A stretch of 64,000 nt of DNA. It comes from Gordionus sp. m RMFG-2023 (taxonomy: Eukaryota; Nematomorpha; Gordioida; Chordodea; Parachordodidae). Each line of letters opens with the position of its first letter. Position 1 is the first letter of the stretch. Below the pieces are notes generated by a model, which ran no database searches, was not told the DNA's origin, and worked only from the letters and a program-made list of their open reading frames with translations. Shown in pieces: positions 1-12,130 of this stretch. The stretch is from the NCBI RefSeq assembly GCF_954871325.1, contig NC_088775.1, positions 37,053,561 through 37,117,560 of the forward strand. The letters run 5' to 3'. The position numbers and the translations under genes were made by a program.

Positions 1-110
1 CTACAACTCGTTATATAAAATTTATTTTTTATCATAAAAGGAAATTTTAATTAATCATTTTTATTTTGTTGCCATTATAACATATATAAAAATAGCGGAC
101 TAAAATTATA

Positions 111-1350
111 ATGGATGCAGCATTGCAATACCCTGTAACAAAATATAGTATATCCTTGCAAGTAACGCCTTCTTTTGCATGGAAACGTTTTGGATCCTTA
201 ATATTAAAAACTGACACAAATAATAAGAGAACCAGTGTTGCTACAGATAAAGTATTTTGTAATATAAGCTTGCAAATAGCACTTGATAAAGAGGGTGAGG
301 ATGAAAATTTCAGAGTAAATTTTTTGATTATTAAAAATTTGTGAATTTTTTAATTAGTTATCCAATCAAATCTTTTTCAAAAAATATCAGCACATCAAAC
401 ATAATAAAACATTTACTTGACAAACATGACTTATCATGTAAAGAAGAAATATCTAAACAAAATTTAAAGTTATTTTTCAAACCCATTGTAAAAGATACAG
501 CTGACCCTATGATAGAAAAAAATGAATTCTGGTAAGGAATTATGTTCTCATGTGTTGCAAGGATTTTATGTCATTCTCTTCTATAAATAATATTGGAATG
601 CAAGATTTTCTAAAGGTTATTTGTAAAATCATTATAATTTTTTTTAGGGCAATCTTAATTTTTATTTTAACTGTTAAGTTATTTAATTATTTTATAATAG
701 AATAATAAAATAAAACTGATCTCATCCCACATTTAGAATTTTGGCATTTATTAACTTATTTTATAGAAATATGGCATTATTTCAGATACAAAAGATTTAC
801 CAGATAGAACAGCACTTAGCCGGAGATTAGATGATGTGTATTTATTAATGGCATACATATGCCAACAAATTAATACAGCTCCTAAATTTTATGCTATAAC
901 TTTTGATATATGGACCGACAAATACAGACTGCGAAATTATATTTCTTTTACATTTAACGAAATAGATAATAATTTTAATATTGTATTTTATACATTGGCG
1001 ACACATCATGTCACTCAAAAACATACCACTGAAACTACTTTTTCCGAGATAGTATAAGTTGAAAATGAATTTGATATATGGTCCAAGAAAATTCAAATGG
1101 TTACGAATGCAGGACCCAATGTAAAGAAAAGTGTTCGTCTTGGAGAATATAACAATCATTTATTTTGGGCATAGATCACATAATCTAGTGACAGTTGACG
1201 GAATAAATAAAGTTAATAAAATAAAAAATCTCATTACAAAGTAAGAGAACCATTCTCTATAGGCAGAGACAGACAAAACAATTCATCAACAATTGAATCA
1301 AGAATTTTAAGAGACAAATTTAAAAAATTTTAAAGTCTTAATTATTTTTT
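111..1350 (+). pseudogene. BED-type hAT transposase remnant
   Basis: Three short reading frames in one direction look like pieces of a hAT transposase. Frame 341-535 contains TSNIIKHLLDKHDLS, which resembles the His-containing end of a BED zinc finger (N-x-x-KHL...KH). Frame 836-1057 contains ITFDIWTDKYRLRNYIS, matching the hAT catalytic-domain start in which the first acidic residue sits in a T-D-x-W-T pattern. Downstream, around 1150-1210, the pieces HRFNLVTVDGINK-like and RILRDKF are still readable. The family is usually 550-700 residues; here the gene is split by stops and AT-rich spacers, some of which might be introns. I see no terminal inverted repeats or C-terminal dimerisation domain. 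It is a dead fragment; the hAT assignment is fairly secure, the subfamily is not. Confidence 0.6.
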
Positions 1351-1390
1351 TATATTTCATTGTTATAAATAATGAATTGTATCAAATATG

Positions 1391-1546
1391 CAGAGTTGTT
1401 AAAGGATCTAGATACAATTATCTAGATATAAAAATGTGGTATCTGTATCTAGATAGATTTTTGATTAAAATATCTGTATCTAGATATTATTTTAGACGAT
1501 GTATCTGTATCTAGATCCATTTAAAAAGTATCTTTTGACAACTCTG
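1391..1546. mobile_element. 156-bp palindromic hAT-like MITE
   Basis: The left end CAGAGTTGTTAAAGGATCTA and the right end, ending TTGACAACTCTG, are inverted repeats. The unit is flanked on both sides by the 8-bp repeat CAAATATG (1383-1390 and 1547-1554). The interior is a run of ATCTAGATAC-like palindromes, so the whole unit can fold on itself. It has no coding capacity. The 8-bp target duplication and the CAG...CTG ends fit the hAT superfamily. The perfect target duplication suggests a fairly recent insertion. A half copy lies at 61,741-61,789, and the same outer end occurs on the larger element at 16,139-17,354. Confidence 0.92.
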
Positions 1547-1559
1547 CAAATATGTAATT

Positions 1560-2490
1560 GATTATTGTTATTATTTAGAATATTACCTAATAAATAAATT
1601 TATATAATAAAATAGAAATGTGGTTAAATTTTTAAATCTTTATTCTGATCACCTTATAATTTAAAATCCCGAATTTATTTGACAAAAAATATTATAAAAT
1701 CTTAAGTTATTTATTTATAATTTCTATATAATTAGAAGCACTTAATAAATATTTTTATTAGAATTAAGCATATATTTTAATAAATCTAATTTTTCAATTC
1801 TTTATTAATAAATTTGTACACTATTTTAATAAATAAAAACTTTATGAATATTTATTTTAAATACTAAAAGATATCTAATAACAAATTTGAACATAGGAAT
1901 AAAATTTTATTTAGGAATAAAAATATAAATACAATAAAATCATATATATTTACAAATAATATATATATATATATACAAATAATTTATTCATTAATGCTAT
2001 TAAATAAATCAAGATTAGTTTGACCACTTTCTATTGATTGTTCTATTTGGTTGTATGTAATTATTCATTGTAATGGAATAAAAGATTTTCATTACTTCAG
2101 ATTTAAAAAGGTATTGGTGATGTATACTAAAACCATCTAGCCCTTCTTCCAATGAAAGTAGAAATAATTTTGATAAAATGTAAGCTTTTTAAGATAATTA
2201 GAAATTTTACCTGTTTGAAGATGGCTTCTATTTATAATTCTTCATCAAATTTTTGACTTGGGGATGAAGTAACATTCTTAATACTCTCACTGGTTGGCCT
2301 ATCAGCAATTGTAGGCTCCATTTTATATACTCCAACCATTTGTATGATGTCTATCAATTCATATTTAAAAATATCTCATATTTTAAAGATTTCTTACATT
2401 TTTGAAGTAGTATCCATTTTTTATCGTATCAAAATTTCTATTATTATAGAAAAAAGTTTCAAAAAAAGCAAACCAAGTTGCGCTTTTTAA
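1560..2490. other. AT-rich stretch, possible minus-strand first exon
   Basis: Mostly simple A+T sequence with a TA run near 1950-1980. On the minus strand a 30-codon frame (about 2231-2322) starts MEPTIADRPTSESIKNVTSS and, 17 bases after its stop, meets a CAG/GTAAAA donor-like site. This resembles the acidic, poorly conserved N-terminus of a hAT gene such as the one at 16.9-17.1 kb, but it is too short to identify. Nothing else supportable is seen. Confidence 0.25.
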
Positions 2491-2499
2491 AGTGGCGTA

Positions 2500-3240
2500 A
2501 TTGGAAAACGTGTGCGCAATTTTAACAAATGCATTAGTTGCGTTTGCAACATAACGTTTGAAACGCTCAATTTGTGCGCACTATTATGCACACTTTTTCC
2601 TGAATTTGTATCAATATTTTCATGTGGCAGAACAAAAGGCTCTATAATAATGCAAAATATTTTGGCACCGGCATATATTATAAAAGATTTAAAAAAACAA
2701 ACCCATTTTCAATACTAACATATGTGTCTAATAAAGGTGATATAAAAATATTATTACTTAAATACTTCAACAAAAAGAATGGAAAAAGTGTTAAATTACT
2801 TAAATTTTTTTCTTCTACAGTGAAACCCTAAAAGTTATATGTAGATTCTTGCTAGAAAATTTAAAAATATCTGGACTATATTGCTAATGTAATGGACCAT
2901 TGTGTAGATAAAGCATCTGTAAACTTTGGGAAAATTCAAAGTATTTGGACGGAATTGAAAAACATGATAATATACCAATAGGTTGTATATGCCACATTCT
3001 TCATAATTCGTTTAAAAAGGCCATTTGCAGAAGCATATTTAGGTATTATCGTTAACGTTGGCACTTTAGTCAATAACATAAATTTATAATTACAATCGGA
3101 AGATATCTTCGCAATATATATACATGCTCTTATCCAAAAACAAAATAATTCATTAAATTTAAAGAAAAATAATATTATCTACTATCAGAATCTGCAAAAA
3201 TTATAGTAAGATAAATATAATTTTAAAAATGAGTCAGCTG
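2500..3240 (+). pseudogene. hAT transposase fragment (C-H-x-x-HNSFKKA type)
   Basis: At 2972-3030 the sequence encodes IPIGCICHILHNSFKKAI, the well-known hAT motif IGC-x-CH-x-LHN-x-x-K-x-A that lies between the second and third catalytic residues. Just upstream KASVNFGK-like residues (ADNASVNFG in relatives) can be read, and downstream AYLGIIV...LQSED matches the reading at 29,040-29,150. So this fragment and the element at 28,467-31,453 are the same hAT family. The frame changes several times and no ends were found. It is a dead internal fragment. Confidence 0.65.
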
Positions 3241-3315
3241 GTAAATATAGTAAGAAAATAATTTCACCAAAAAATTGTTATTTTTATTTAAATATATCAT
3301 TCAAATTAATGTAAG

Positions 3316-5460
3316 TGCCCATTATGTAATAAACTTATTAAAGTAACCAAATTGGGGCTATTGCCATCTCATCGTAACCATAAAATAAAGTGTCCTCAAT
3401 CTGGATTACCCATCTTATCACCAGCAATTCCTAGAATCCTTAATGCTTTCTCTGCCCTTGCCCTCACAAATAAACAATCCATAGTCACCATTCCCACATC
3501 ATAGGCTGATGTGCTCACTAGCTCAATAATCCCTACCTTCACTGTCACAAATGCTTCGACGTTGGACCCAGCTGACTCAAATGTAGAAATATTTCTAACG
3601 ACACCAAAACCATTTGTAGTTTCACGAATACCTAAAGGGGCAAAGCTTCAAGTTGCGAGACACCTGTTGAAAAACTTGACTTCCTTGTTAAATAATTATT
3701 CTTCTGTAAAATACTGGCTAGACACCCTGTCATTTGCCTTTACTACCTTACAAGTTCTTGATCTTGCCAGCAAAAAATCCTTGACCAAACAAATTATAGA
3801 TGCTTCTATCTACCCTTTACCTATCAATCACATTACCACATCTTTTACGAGTGATGACACAGATAAAAATATAAATTACAAAAATGACCTGCTCAACAAG
3901 ACCAGGCTAATATCTAAAAAATTGGATAACCTGAATGTTAAATCCGCCATACCTCTGGCAACCTCCGACAATAAGCTGGCTCCCTATGATCAAGCAACTT
4001 ATCAGGCTCTTCTCCTAAAACACCACTCACAGGATTTTAAAATTAAATACCGACGTACCCTGAAACTCTTCTAATTGCTGCCACTTATACCGTAAGCGAC
4101 GTTAGAAAGGCTATCCTTCAAACGCGATTCCTCACCTGGGTTCGATAAGTTTCGCCCAATATTCCTACAAGACCTAACTGCACCTTACATAACACAACAA
4201 TGTGACGTTCTAGAAAAAATTACCCAATTAATTAATTATTCCACTGCTATGCGGAGCTAAACTCATCGCTCTCCATAAACCCATTAAAGATATTCGCCCA
4301 ATCGCTATTGGAACCACTTGGCGCCGATTAACTGCCAAGCTATGTGAGGTATCCATTCACATGACCCGGATGTATCTGCAAACGGACCCCACCAACGATA
4401 TCCTAGTAAAAATCGACTTCTCAAACGCCTTTAACTCTCTAAGGCGTGGAGCTTTTCTAAATCCTATCCTCACCCTCTACTCAGAATAATCACAATTTAT
4501 CTTCGATTGTTATGCTGATCCCTAGCATCTTCAATTCGGAGATAGATTCCTTCTTGCGATGGGATACAACAAGGTGACCCTCTAGGTTCCTTTTTGTTCT
4601 GTCTGGGCATTAATAGTCTAATACGAGACATCAATGACCAATGCAAGCTAAATCTTTATAACTGGTATATCGACGATGGTATACTAGGCGGTCCACCGAC
4701 TGAAGTTATGAAGGTAATCCAAATAATAAAATCCAGCGAAAAAAGTTTGGGACATTGAACGCTTTAACACATCTCGGATCTCCAGTAGATAAAGACGAGT
4801 TCTTTATCAAGTTATTTGCCGATATTTTACGAGATATCCGTTATGCGCGATACACTATCTCGCCTCCCAGCTCACCAAGATTTCTTCTTATTAAAGAGCT
4901 ATCTTCTAATTCCAAGAATTTTATATACACTCCCATGGTCACGGATTTTTCAATATGACGTCAACCTCGCTGCACACGAACTGGAGATTAAACGCCTTAC
5001 ATAAGATATACTCAATCTTAAATTTTGGGAATTATCATGGTTACAGGCTACCTTACCAAATCCAACGGCATTAGCATAAGGTCACCTTCCCTACTTTCCG
5101 TTAGTGCGCTCATATCCTCTCGCCTGTCCTGTGAGCCCATCATACAAACACTCACCAAACGTCTTGACCCCTTACTCCTACAGGCAATTGATCTATGGAA
5201 GTCCTTTTCATTAGTCCTCCATCGTCGGCTTTACAGAAGGATTGGGATAAACCTCTAGTTTGCAACCGAAGAGCCAACCAGACGACCATTCTCTACTCTT
5301 CTCCATTTCCGCAGGTAGTGGATAGAAATTTTTTGAGGCTTTCCCATCGCGAAACCTTGTCCTAAGCAATGATGAACTACGTCACACCATAGGCATAGGT
5401 CTTAAACTTAATTGCGATATGGTAATGCCTTATGACTGTATCCTCTGTCAGCGTCTACAT
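3316..5460 (+). pseudogene. LINE-like reverse transcriptase, copy 1
   Basis: A long decayed reverse transcriptase gene. It begins with a zinc-finger-like CPLCNKLIKVTKLG...H...C (from about 3318), followed by IPKGAKLQVARHLLKNLTSL (open frame 3511-4074). Reverse transcriptase blocks follow in order: KDIRPIAIGTTWRRLTAKL (about 4280-4335), VKIDFSNAFNSLRRGAF (about 4410-4460), a GIQQGDPLGSFLFCLGI-like block (about 4557-4610) and the catalytic box WYIDDG at 4663-4680. This is the DVRPIAIG / WYLDDG class of reverse transcriptase seen in invertebrates and other eukaryotes; its exact LINE clade is unclear to me. Several stops and frameshifts separate the blocks, so it is dead. The 3' part (4755-5460) is matched by the second copy at 13.1-14.0 kb. 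Confidence 0.75.
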
Positions 5461-5469
5461 AACTAAGGG

Positions 5470-5590
5470 GGGGTAGGAGACAAATGCCTCCAAAATATAT
5501 TGGTATTTTTGGGGGTTGATATTGATTTTTTGGGGGTAGGCATTAATTTTTTGAGGGTAGGTATTGATTTTTGGGGGGTAATTTTTAATT
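5470..5590. repeat. Short tandem repeat rich in TGGGGGTA
   Basis: About four imperfect units of roughly 24-31 bases with the core TTTTTGGGGGTAGG/TATTGA. Read on the minus strand they give the repeated peptide NTYPQKI / NAYPQKI, so the open frame here is repeat-driven, not a gene. It starts directly after the reverse transcriptase copy, at a CAGCGTCTACAT motif that also occurs (inverted) near the 3' end of the minus-strand LINE at 10,737-10,750. Confidence 0.7.
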
Positions 5591-5934
5591 TGAATTATAA
5601 TTTTTTTAAATCCATTAATTGATACGATTATGATGGCTATCGTTGATTTTCTGACAAATGTCAATTAAAGTAAAGATATTGTCAATTAATAAATAATATA
5701 AACTTTATTTGTCAACCATTTTTATTTATCAAGTTAATATTTACACATTTCTAATTTGGTACTTTTCTTAGAGATTAATATATTTATATTATGTTTTTTA
5801 ATAAATTTCTAGATTTTAGCAGGATAAATTTTAGGTAATTTTTGAGTCATGCTTAAAAAACATATATCACAGCAAGCAAAGAATAATAAAAAACATATGT
5901 AAAAAATTATATTATAATAATTATTTCTTTCTAG

Positions 5935-6072
5935 ATGCCAAGTAACAGAACCTTATTTAAGTTAAAGTGTAATTACATTAATTGTAAAACTTCTAAAATA
6001 AGAAGTGACAAGATACATGAACATTATAAACATCCTCATGTCAAGCCAGCTGATATGAAATTTACAATATAG
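5935..6072 (+). CDS. Small CCHH zinc-finger-like exon (45 codons)
   Basis: A 45-codon frame starting MPSNRTLFKLKCNYINCKTS directly after a polypyrimidine-AG acceptor-like sequence (TTTCTTTCTAG). Two cysteines (C-x4-C) are followed by HEHYKHPH, giving a possible zinc-binding CCHH arrangement. It lies on the same strand and about 1.1 kb upstream of the duplicated exon and hAT transposase at 7.2-10.1 kb, so it may be the first exon of that gene. It could equally be an unrelated decayed fragment. No match to a named domain is claimed. Confidence 0.3.
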   Translation: MPSNRTLFKLKCNYINCKTSKIRSDKIHEHYKHPHVKPADMKFTI

Positions 6073-6079
6073 CCATCAA

Positions 6080-7060
6080 AAGAGATAATAATAATTGGGT
6101 ATCCTTAAATTGTGATATTCCATATAATATCACAAATGGAGTTGAAACCCAGTTGCAAAAAAAAGACAATAACATATTACTTCCAAAAAGTAATATTTTT
6201 TATTTATTATTGTAACTAAAGACAAAAAATATTATTGAAAATATACCTTAAATTTGTGAATTAATAGAAACAGATTTTTATTTAAAATTTGACCAGATTA
6301 ATATTAATGTAGTCAGGGTATAGAGAAAATGAATTATATATTTTATTATTAAATAATTTTTTTAACTGTTTATCACATTATTTTTATCTCAGTTCAATTT
6401 AACAATATGTTTAATAAGTTAATAATAATAATAATTTAAAACCAAAGTATTAAAAAAACTTATTAAGTTAATATAATGTATTAATTTCTAGGAATTTTTA
6501 AATTTAAATCTTTTCATCTTTAATTGAATTAAGATTTCAAAGTTCTTTTACTTTTTTTAATATTATGAATTGGATTCAACTATTTTCAAAATGTTATCTG
6601 TGTGAATTTCATCCCCTTTATTTATATTATGTGTTATATTAGGTATGTTTATAATATTAACATTGTTTTATTTAGCTATTAGAATTTCTTTAGATAATAT
6701 ACTTTCATCATGAATTTCACAATGTTATTTATACTAATTTTTCTATTTATAAGTTTACTATTGTTTTTACAGTAATTATAATATTCTTTTATGATTTCTT
6801 CATGTGATCGCAGTTTTATATTAATCTGCATCTATCATGCCTATGAATCTTTCAAGTATATTTTCAAAATGTTTTAAGGTGATCTTCCTAACAAAGACAT
6901 TTTATTAATGTTTTTGATTAACACGTTCAAAATTTGTGAATTCCCTTTGTATTCTACATTCACTTGTGCTGTATCTATCACTTGTATCATCTTGCCATTG
7001 TAACCTTATAACTTTATGTTGGACTTCATAATATTTTTAATGCCTGTTTTCTCAACCATG
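6080..7060. other. AT-rich stretch, nothing recognised
   Basis: No reading frame, repeat or RNA gene that I can support. It may be intron of the surrounding hAT gene. Confidence 0.4.
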
Positions 7061-7064
7061 TATT

Positions 7065-7615
7065 GTTGTAGAATTAAGACATTTATTAAAAACTTAATTA
7101 CAATGTAGTTAAGAAAAAAATTACCATTTGGCTAAAATTTTATTAAAAATATAGTTTTTCATAAGGAAAAAAAAATTATAACTCCTCTTTATTTATAGAA
7201 AATCTCAGTTATTGAAGATTCACAAATTGTATTATCTCCTCATCCAATCCCCAGTTCCAGTGAGGCGCTTACTTTGTATGATGAGGTATTTAATTTAAAT
7301 ACGAATTATATGATAACTTTTGAAGGAAATAAATTATGATTATGAGGTTATTCAAATATTTCCAATATTTATTAAAAACTTAATTATAACGTAGTTAAGA
7401 AAAAAATTACCATTTGGCTAAAATTTTATTAAAAAGGAAAGAAATTAAACTCCTCTTTATTTATAGAAAATCTCAGTTATTGAAGATTCACAAATTGTAT
7501 TATCTCCTTATCCAATCCCCAGTTCTAGTGAGGCGCTTACTTTGCATGAGGTATTTTATTTAAATAAAATTTATATAACTTTTGAAGGGAATAAATTATG
7601 AGGATATTCAAAGTC
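7065..7615 (+). repeat. Tandem duplication (about 290 and 245 bp) carrying an exon
   Basis: Two adjacent copies (about 7065-7365 and 7366-7615) begin TATTAAAAACTTAATTAYAA and are highly similar. The second lacks about 50 bases in its non-coding parts. Each holds the same exon-like block: 7199-7285 (87 nt) and 7467-7550 (84 nt), both preceded by TTTATTTATAG and followed by a GAG/GTATTT donor. Both stay open in one frame and encode KISVIEDSQIVLSPHPIPSS and onward. Differences inside the exon are few, and one changes length by a whole codon. It lies upstream of the hAT transposase and probably belongs to its N-terminal region. Confidence 0.75.
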
Positions 7616-7810
7616 CAAGTCTTATTCAGCTATACAAAAAGAAGGAATCAAATGACCCATTTATTTAGGATGACAAATATTTTGATTAATTTCATAATTG
7701 CTGTAGACCCATGCCTGTTACTCACAAGAGGTTTTAAATAATTAATTTTCATTAATTTTTTCGCATCCATTATTTCTATACCAGTATTTATTTTTTTTAC
7801 TTTTTAAACA

Positions 7811-10120
7811 GGAGCATGAATATAATCTATTATAGAAAAGTTAATATATATGGTTCCCTCAACCCCAGAAATTGGCTATCTTATAGCACTACTTTAGACA
7901 AATCTTTTGTCTATACTGTATTATGTTTGGTGGCCCTAAGTCCAATACTTTTTGGACTCAACTTGGTGTAAATAATTAGAAAAGCATAAAGCATGACTTA
8001 GAGAGACACGAAGCATCTTCTCTTCATAAAGATTGTGAATATGCAAACATCTTGGCTTGCAAATAAACGCATTCAAGATCATTTGCTATCAAATAAGCTT
8101 GATATAATCATGGAAAATCGTAATATAGTTCATAATATTATCGATGCCATTATGTACCTTATAAAATGTAATATAGCCTTTTGGGGTTCTAATTCGAATG
8201 AAGGTAATTTTATGTGCCTCATAAAATTAATGGCAAAAACGGTTCCAACTTTACGTGCATACATGGATAACAATGAAAAATTTCGGAGAAAAAAATCAGA
8301 TAAAATTTCGAGACCTTATATAAATTTACTGTCATATGGCCACGTGAAAAAAATAACTGAAATTATTAAGATAAAAATAACAAAAAGCATTATTCAAAAA
8401 ATTAAAGAGAATCGTGCCTATAGCATCATATTAGATGGAACATATGATGTGTCTAAAAAAGAATGCAAAGCTTTGCTTGTACAGTATATAGAAGATGATC
8501 TGCATCCACATCCTGTAGAAAGGATCATACAAGTTTTTACAACATCAGAAACCATTGGGGAAAATATAAAGAAACATGTTTTTTCTAAGTTTAATGATCT
8601 TGGTCTTCCTCTTGATTATTTGGTTGGACAAAGTATGGATGGTGCAGGGAATATGAGAGGAGTATACAAGGAATGCAGGCTTTAATATTGAAAGAGGCTC
8701 CAAAAGCCATCTATATTTGGTGCCATGCACATCGGCTAAATTTAGTAGTTGCTCATGTTTGTGGATGCGAAATTGAAATGAAAAAGGCAATGGGAATATT
8801 AGATGAGTTATATAATATTATGAATGGAGTTAGACGTCAAGGTGTGTTTGTTAAATATCAAATGAGAAAGTCCAAGAAATCTCTTAAAAGAATTAAAAAC
8901 ACAACAAGGTAAATAAAATATTTTTAATGTATATTTTCAGAAATTGGGCATCATCCTACAAATCTGTAGAAATCTTTTTAGATGTTTATGAACATATTTT
9001 AGCATCATTAGTTGAATTGAAAAATTTTAATTACCCAAGTACCTCTTCCATTGCCGATGGATTCTTATCAAGAATTAAGGATGAAAATTTTATATTAAGT
9101 CTATTTATTTTGAAAGAAATATTGAAATGTACACATGAGGCTTGTATTGAAATGCAGGCAGTTGTAATGATTTGGCTATGGTAACCAAATTAATACAACA
9201 TACAAAAAATAAATTACAAAGACTAAAAGGTTAATATTAGTTACTATTTCTATAAATAATTTTAAAATATAGCTAATGGAGACAATATATTTTTAAAATT
9301 ACATTCCTTATCTAATAGTTTTTTGAAAAAGAATAATGTAATAACTGATTTGTATAATGAAATCAAAATTGGATCAAACAGAATTCAATAATTATGTTGA
9401 ACAAAAAAAAACAAGTTGAATAAATAAAAAATTTTAAATTATTATTTATTGTTATAGATATAGAACGGAAATATTTTTCCCTGTGCTAAATACAATAATT
9501 AACCAACTAAATGATCGATTTAATTATGATTGTTTAAATTTTTTATCACAAATATCCATTTTTACTCCCGCTGGAATTTTGGATAATGAAAAAATAGAAG
9601 GATGGCAAATATCCGAAATTTGTCATACTTATCAATTGGATGTCCAAAATATTGTTGATGAATATAATGATTTTCGCTCTTTATATTTGGAGTCTCAATC
9701 AATCATTTTTTGCGAAGATCTTTTGCAAGTTAAGAAGAATGACGCGTTATATATTGATGAAAGTAATTTATTGATATTTTATTTGTAATTGTATATAATT
9801 ATAGGTATTGCAAACGATCAAACTACCGAAGAAAATATAAACAGCGAAATCAAGACCAAATTAGAAAAATGGATAAAATATTCTTTTATATTACCATACC
9901 GACTTTTAAATCAATTAATTCTTATTCTAATTTAAATTTATTATATAAATATTTATTAACCCTTCCTACAACTTCCTGTTCAGCCGAAAGAGCCATGAGT
10001 TAAGTAAATATTAACAAAACTCGAATGCGGAATAAAATTTCGGACCCATTTTTAGAAAATTTACGGTTAATATCCAGCGAAATTGATGTTTTTGAAAAAT
10101 TTACAATAATGATATTATAA
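7811..10120 (+). pseudogene. hAT transposase, TTF/ZMYM1-like type
   Basis: Near 7870-8040 a TTF-type zinc-finger region is readable: NWLSYSTTLDKSFVY, then FGGPKSNTFWTQLG, then HDLERHEASSLHKD. Frame 8035-8685 carries the catalytic core start (ISRPYINLLSYG, YSIILDGTYDVSKKE with the first Asp, and LVGQSMDGAGNMRGVYK with the second). 8673-8912 gives KAIYIWCHAHRLNLVVAHVC, the hAT C-x-x-H-RLNL motif. 9483-9788 is the middle region. 9958-10,110 carries the dimerisation domain: LLTLPTTSCSAERAMS, then RNKISDPFLENLRLIS. Order and direction match ZMYM1-like hAT proteins of animals. Short AT-rich gaps between blocks may be introns, but there are also clear frameshifts and stops (for example MRGVYKECRL to MQALILKEA), so I call it a pseudogene. 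No terminal inverted repeats were found. Confidence 0.8.
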
Positions 10121-10129
10121 CACAATTTG

Positions 10130-10670
10130 CATTAACATCTATAAGGTTATTCAAATTATTAATAAAATAAGTAATGTATCTTTTTCACTGCGAATATATA
10201 CGCTTTTAAAATAAGTAAATTTAATTTAACATTTTATAATTTCAATGCAAAATATATTATAATTCATTTTATTCTAATATTTTATATAATAGCTCAATAC
10301 ATGTTTTTAATTAATTAAAAGGTAATATGGGTATGTGGAATCAAGCTAAATATACCTCTTTAAATTTATTCCTCTTATATTTTTTACAATATTTTAGATC
10401 TTTTTTTAGAAATATTAATGTTATCTCATTTAATTCACTTATATATATTTTATGAAAATAAAGTGAATATCAACCAAATTATGAAAAGATTGCATTATTT
10501 AAATATAAGTTGATTATCACCTACAAATTTTAAAAAAAAATTTTCCCTAAATAGGCTTGAAAGATTCTAAATAGAATTATGTTGTAAGGTTATAAATGGT
10601 GGCTTATTATAAGATTTTTTAAATAAAATCACTATACCATCGTAGGTCTGTAAATTTTGCAGCCGAAGGC
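10130..10670. other. AT-rich stretch, nothing recognised
   Basis: Between the hAT 3' end and the LINE 3' end. No motif or repeat that I can support. Confidence 0.4.
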
Positions 10671-10683
10671 CGCGTGATTTTTT

Positions 10684-12130
10684 TTAGGTGGGTATGGGTA
10701 GATTTTGGAGGGGTTTGCCTCCATCAAATTTTCTGCCATGTAGACGCTGATGGAGAGGAACGATATCGCATCTAGCCCATAACATGTAATTAGTAGTATT
10801 TAGTGGGTAAAAAGTCCTGGTAATATATCTTAGACAATTATTTATAAATGTCTGCGTCTTGTTATTATACAACTTGGAATCCTTCCAAGTTTCCACACCA
10901 TAATAGAGGGAAGCCATTATTAGAACTTTAAATAATCTAATCTTCAAAGGAATGGATAGTTGTCGTGACGTCCAAATTTTCATCAAGGATCTTTTACCCT
11001 GGATTTGTTTAATTTAGCCTACTGATCCTGTTTTGTACATCCTTTCTTATCAAGTAATACACCTAAATATTTTAAAATAGACACTTCAGTGATCTTTTTT
11101 CCTTCTATTGTTAAGGTTATAGGTGGAGGAGTATAAAAAGACGTCATCATTTTCGTTTTGTTTATATTTAATATTAAACCAAAATATCCTGCCTCTATGA
11201 TAATACAATTAATGACTGGTTGAATAACCAATACCGATTCACCAACCAGGCATAAACCGACGGCAAAAGCTAGAATGTTTAATTTCCCAGAAGACCACTG
11301 AGCCAAATGTATATATCTGACTTTCATATTGATATGATTGGTAATAAAGTTAAATATAAGCGGTGATAAAACGCATCCTTGCTTCAAACCAATATTTATC
11401 GGATTTTTGGGAGATTTTTTCTCAGCATGAATAATTTGCATTGAATAATCTTTATAAATTAATTTCATCAAGCTTATCAAAGCAGAGGGTGTACCTACCT
11501 CCTCTAAAATCTCCATAGTTTGGAAAGTATTATTGAGTCAAAAACTTTTTTGAAATCCAGAGCAACAATTATTAACTGTCTTTTCCGTATTACCGCTCGC
11601 TTTAACTGAATTATTATTGCTAGAATCGCCTCTAGTGCATTTCGACTCTTCCTAAACGAAACCAATGAATCAACGAAATGTGGTTCCATTATCGGTCTTA
11701 ACCTATTTAGTATAACATTCGCGAAGATCTTATATACCACCGAATTTAGTGATATTTCCCTCCAGTCTTCAACAAATCTAGGATTTTTAGTTTTTGGGAA
11801 ATTGATTAAAATAGCGGTGAACCAATCATTCGGACAGATCCTCTCATGCCATACTCTTGATATGATTGGGAGAAGAATCTCCGCGCATAATATGGGATCG
11901 GTCTTCAAGTATTTACTATGTATTGAGTCCTGACCACATGCTTTGTGATTTTTCAGTTTGTTAATTATTCTAACTAATCCAACTTTCTTTGGTTGAACCA
12001 GGCTAACATCATTTGAGGTTTGCGACATTGATGATCGTTGTACATAATTTACAGAAGGATGGGGGTATGACATTGGTTGTAAGTTTTGCATAGAAGGAAG
12101 GGAGTATGACAAAAGATGGGGGTATGACAT
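10684..12130 (-). pseudogene. APE-type-like LINE reverse transcriptase
   Basis: Reading from 12,130 down: LKNHKACGQDSIHSKYLK (the GxDxI block), NPRFVEDWREISLNSVVYKI, FRKSRNALEAI, and LIIVALDFKKVFDSI (first catalytic Asp). The next frame gives IGLKQGCVLSPLIFNFITNH, then FAVGLCLVGES where relatives have FADD, so the catalytic pair is lost. ILKYLGVLLDKKG and, in the 10,684-10,986 frame, MASLYYGVETW complete the thumb and C-terminal part. Three frames with breaks between them make it dead. The pattern is that of L1/RTE/CR1-like LINEs; I cannot fix the clade. The 5' endonuclease is not visible. A 3' UTR probably continues to about 10,600. Confidence 0.8.

Noticed and set aside
845-1159. Minus-strand open frame of 104 codons
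   Set aside because: Shadow of the hAT fragment on the plus strand; rich in Phe/Ile/Tyr/Cys as expected of AT-rich antisense.
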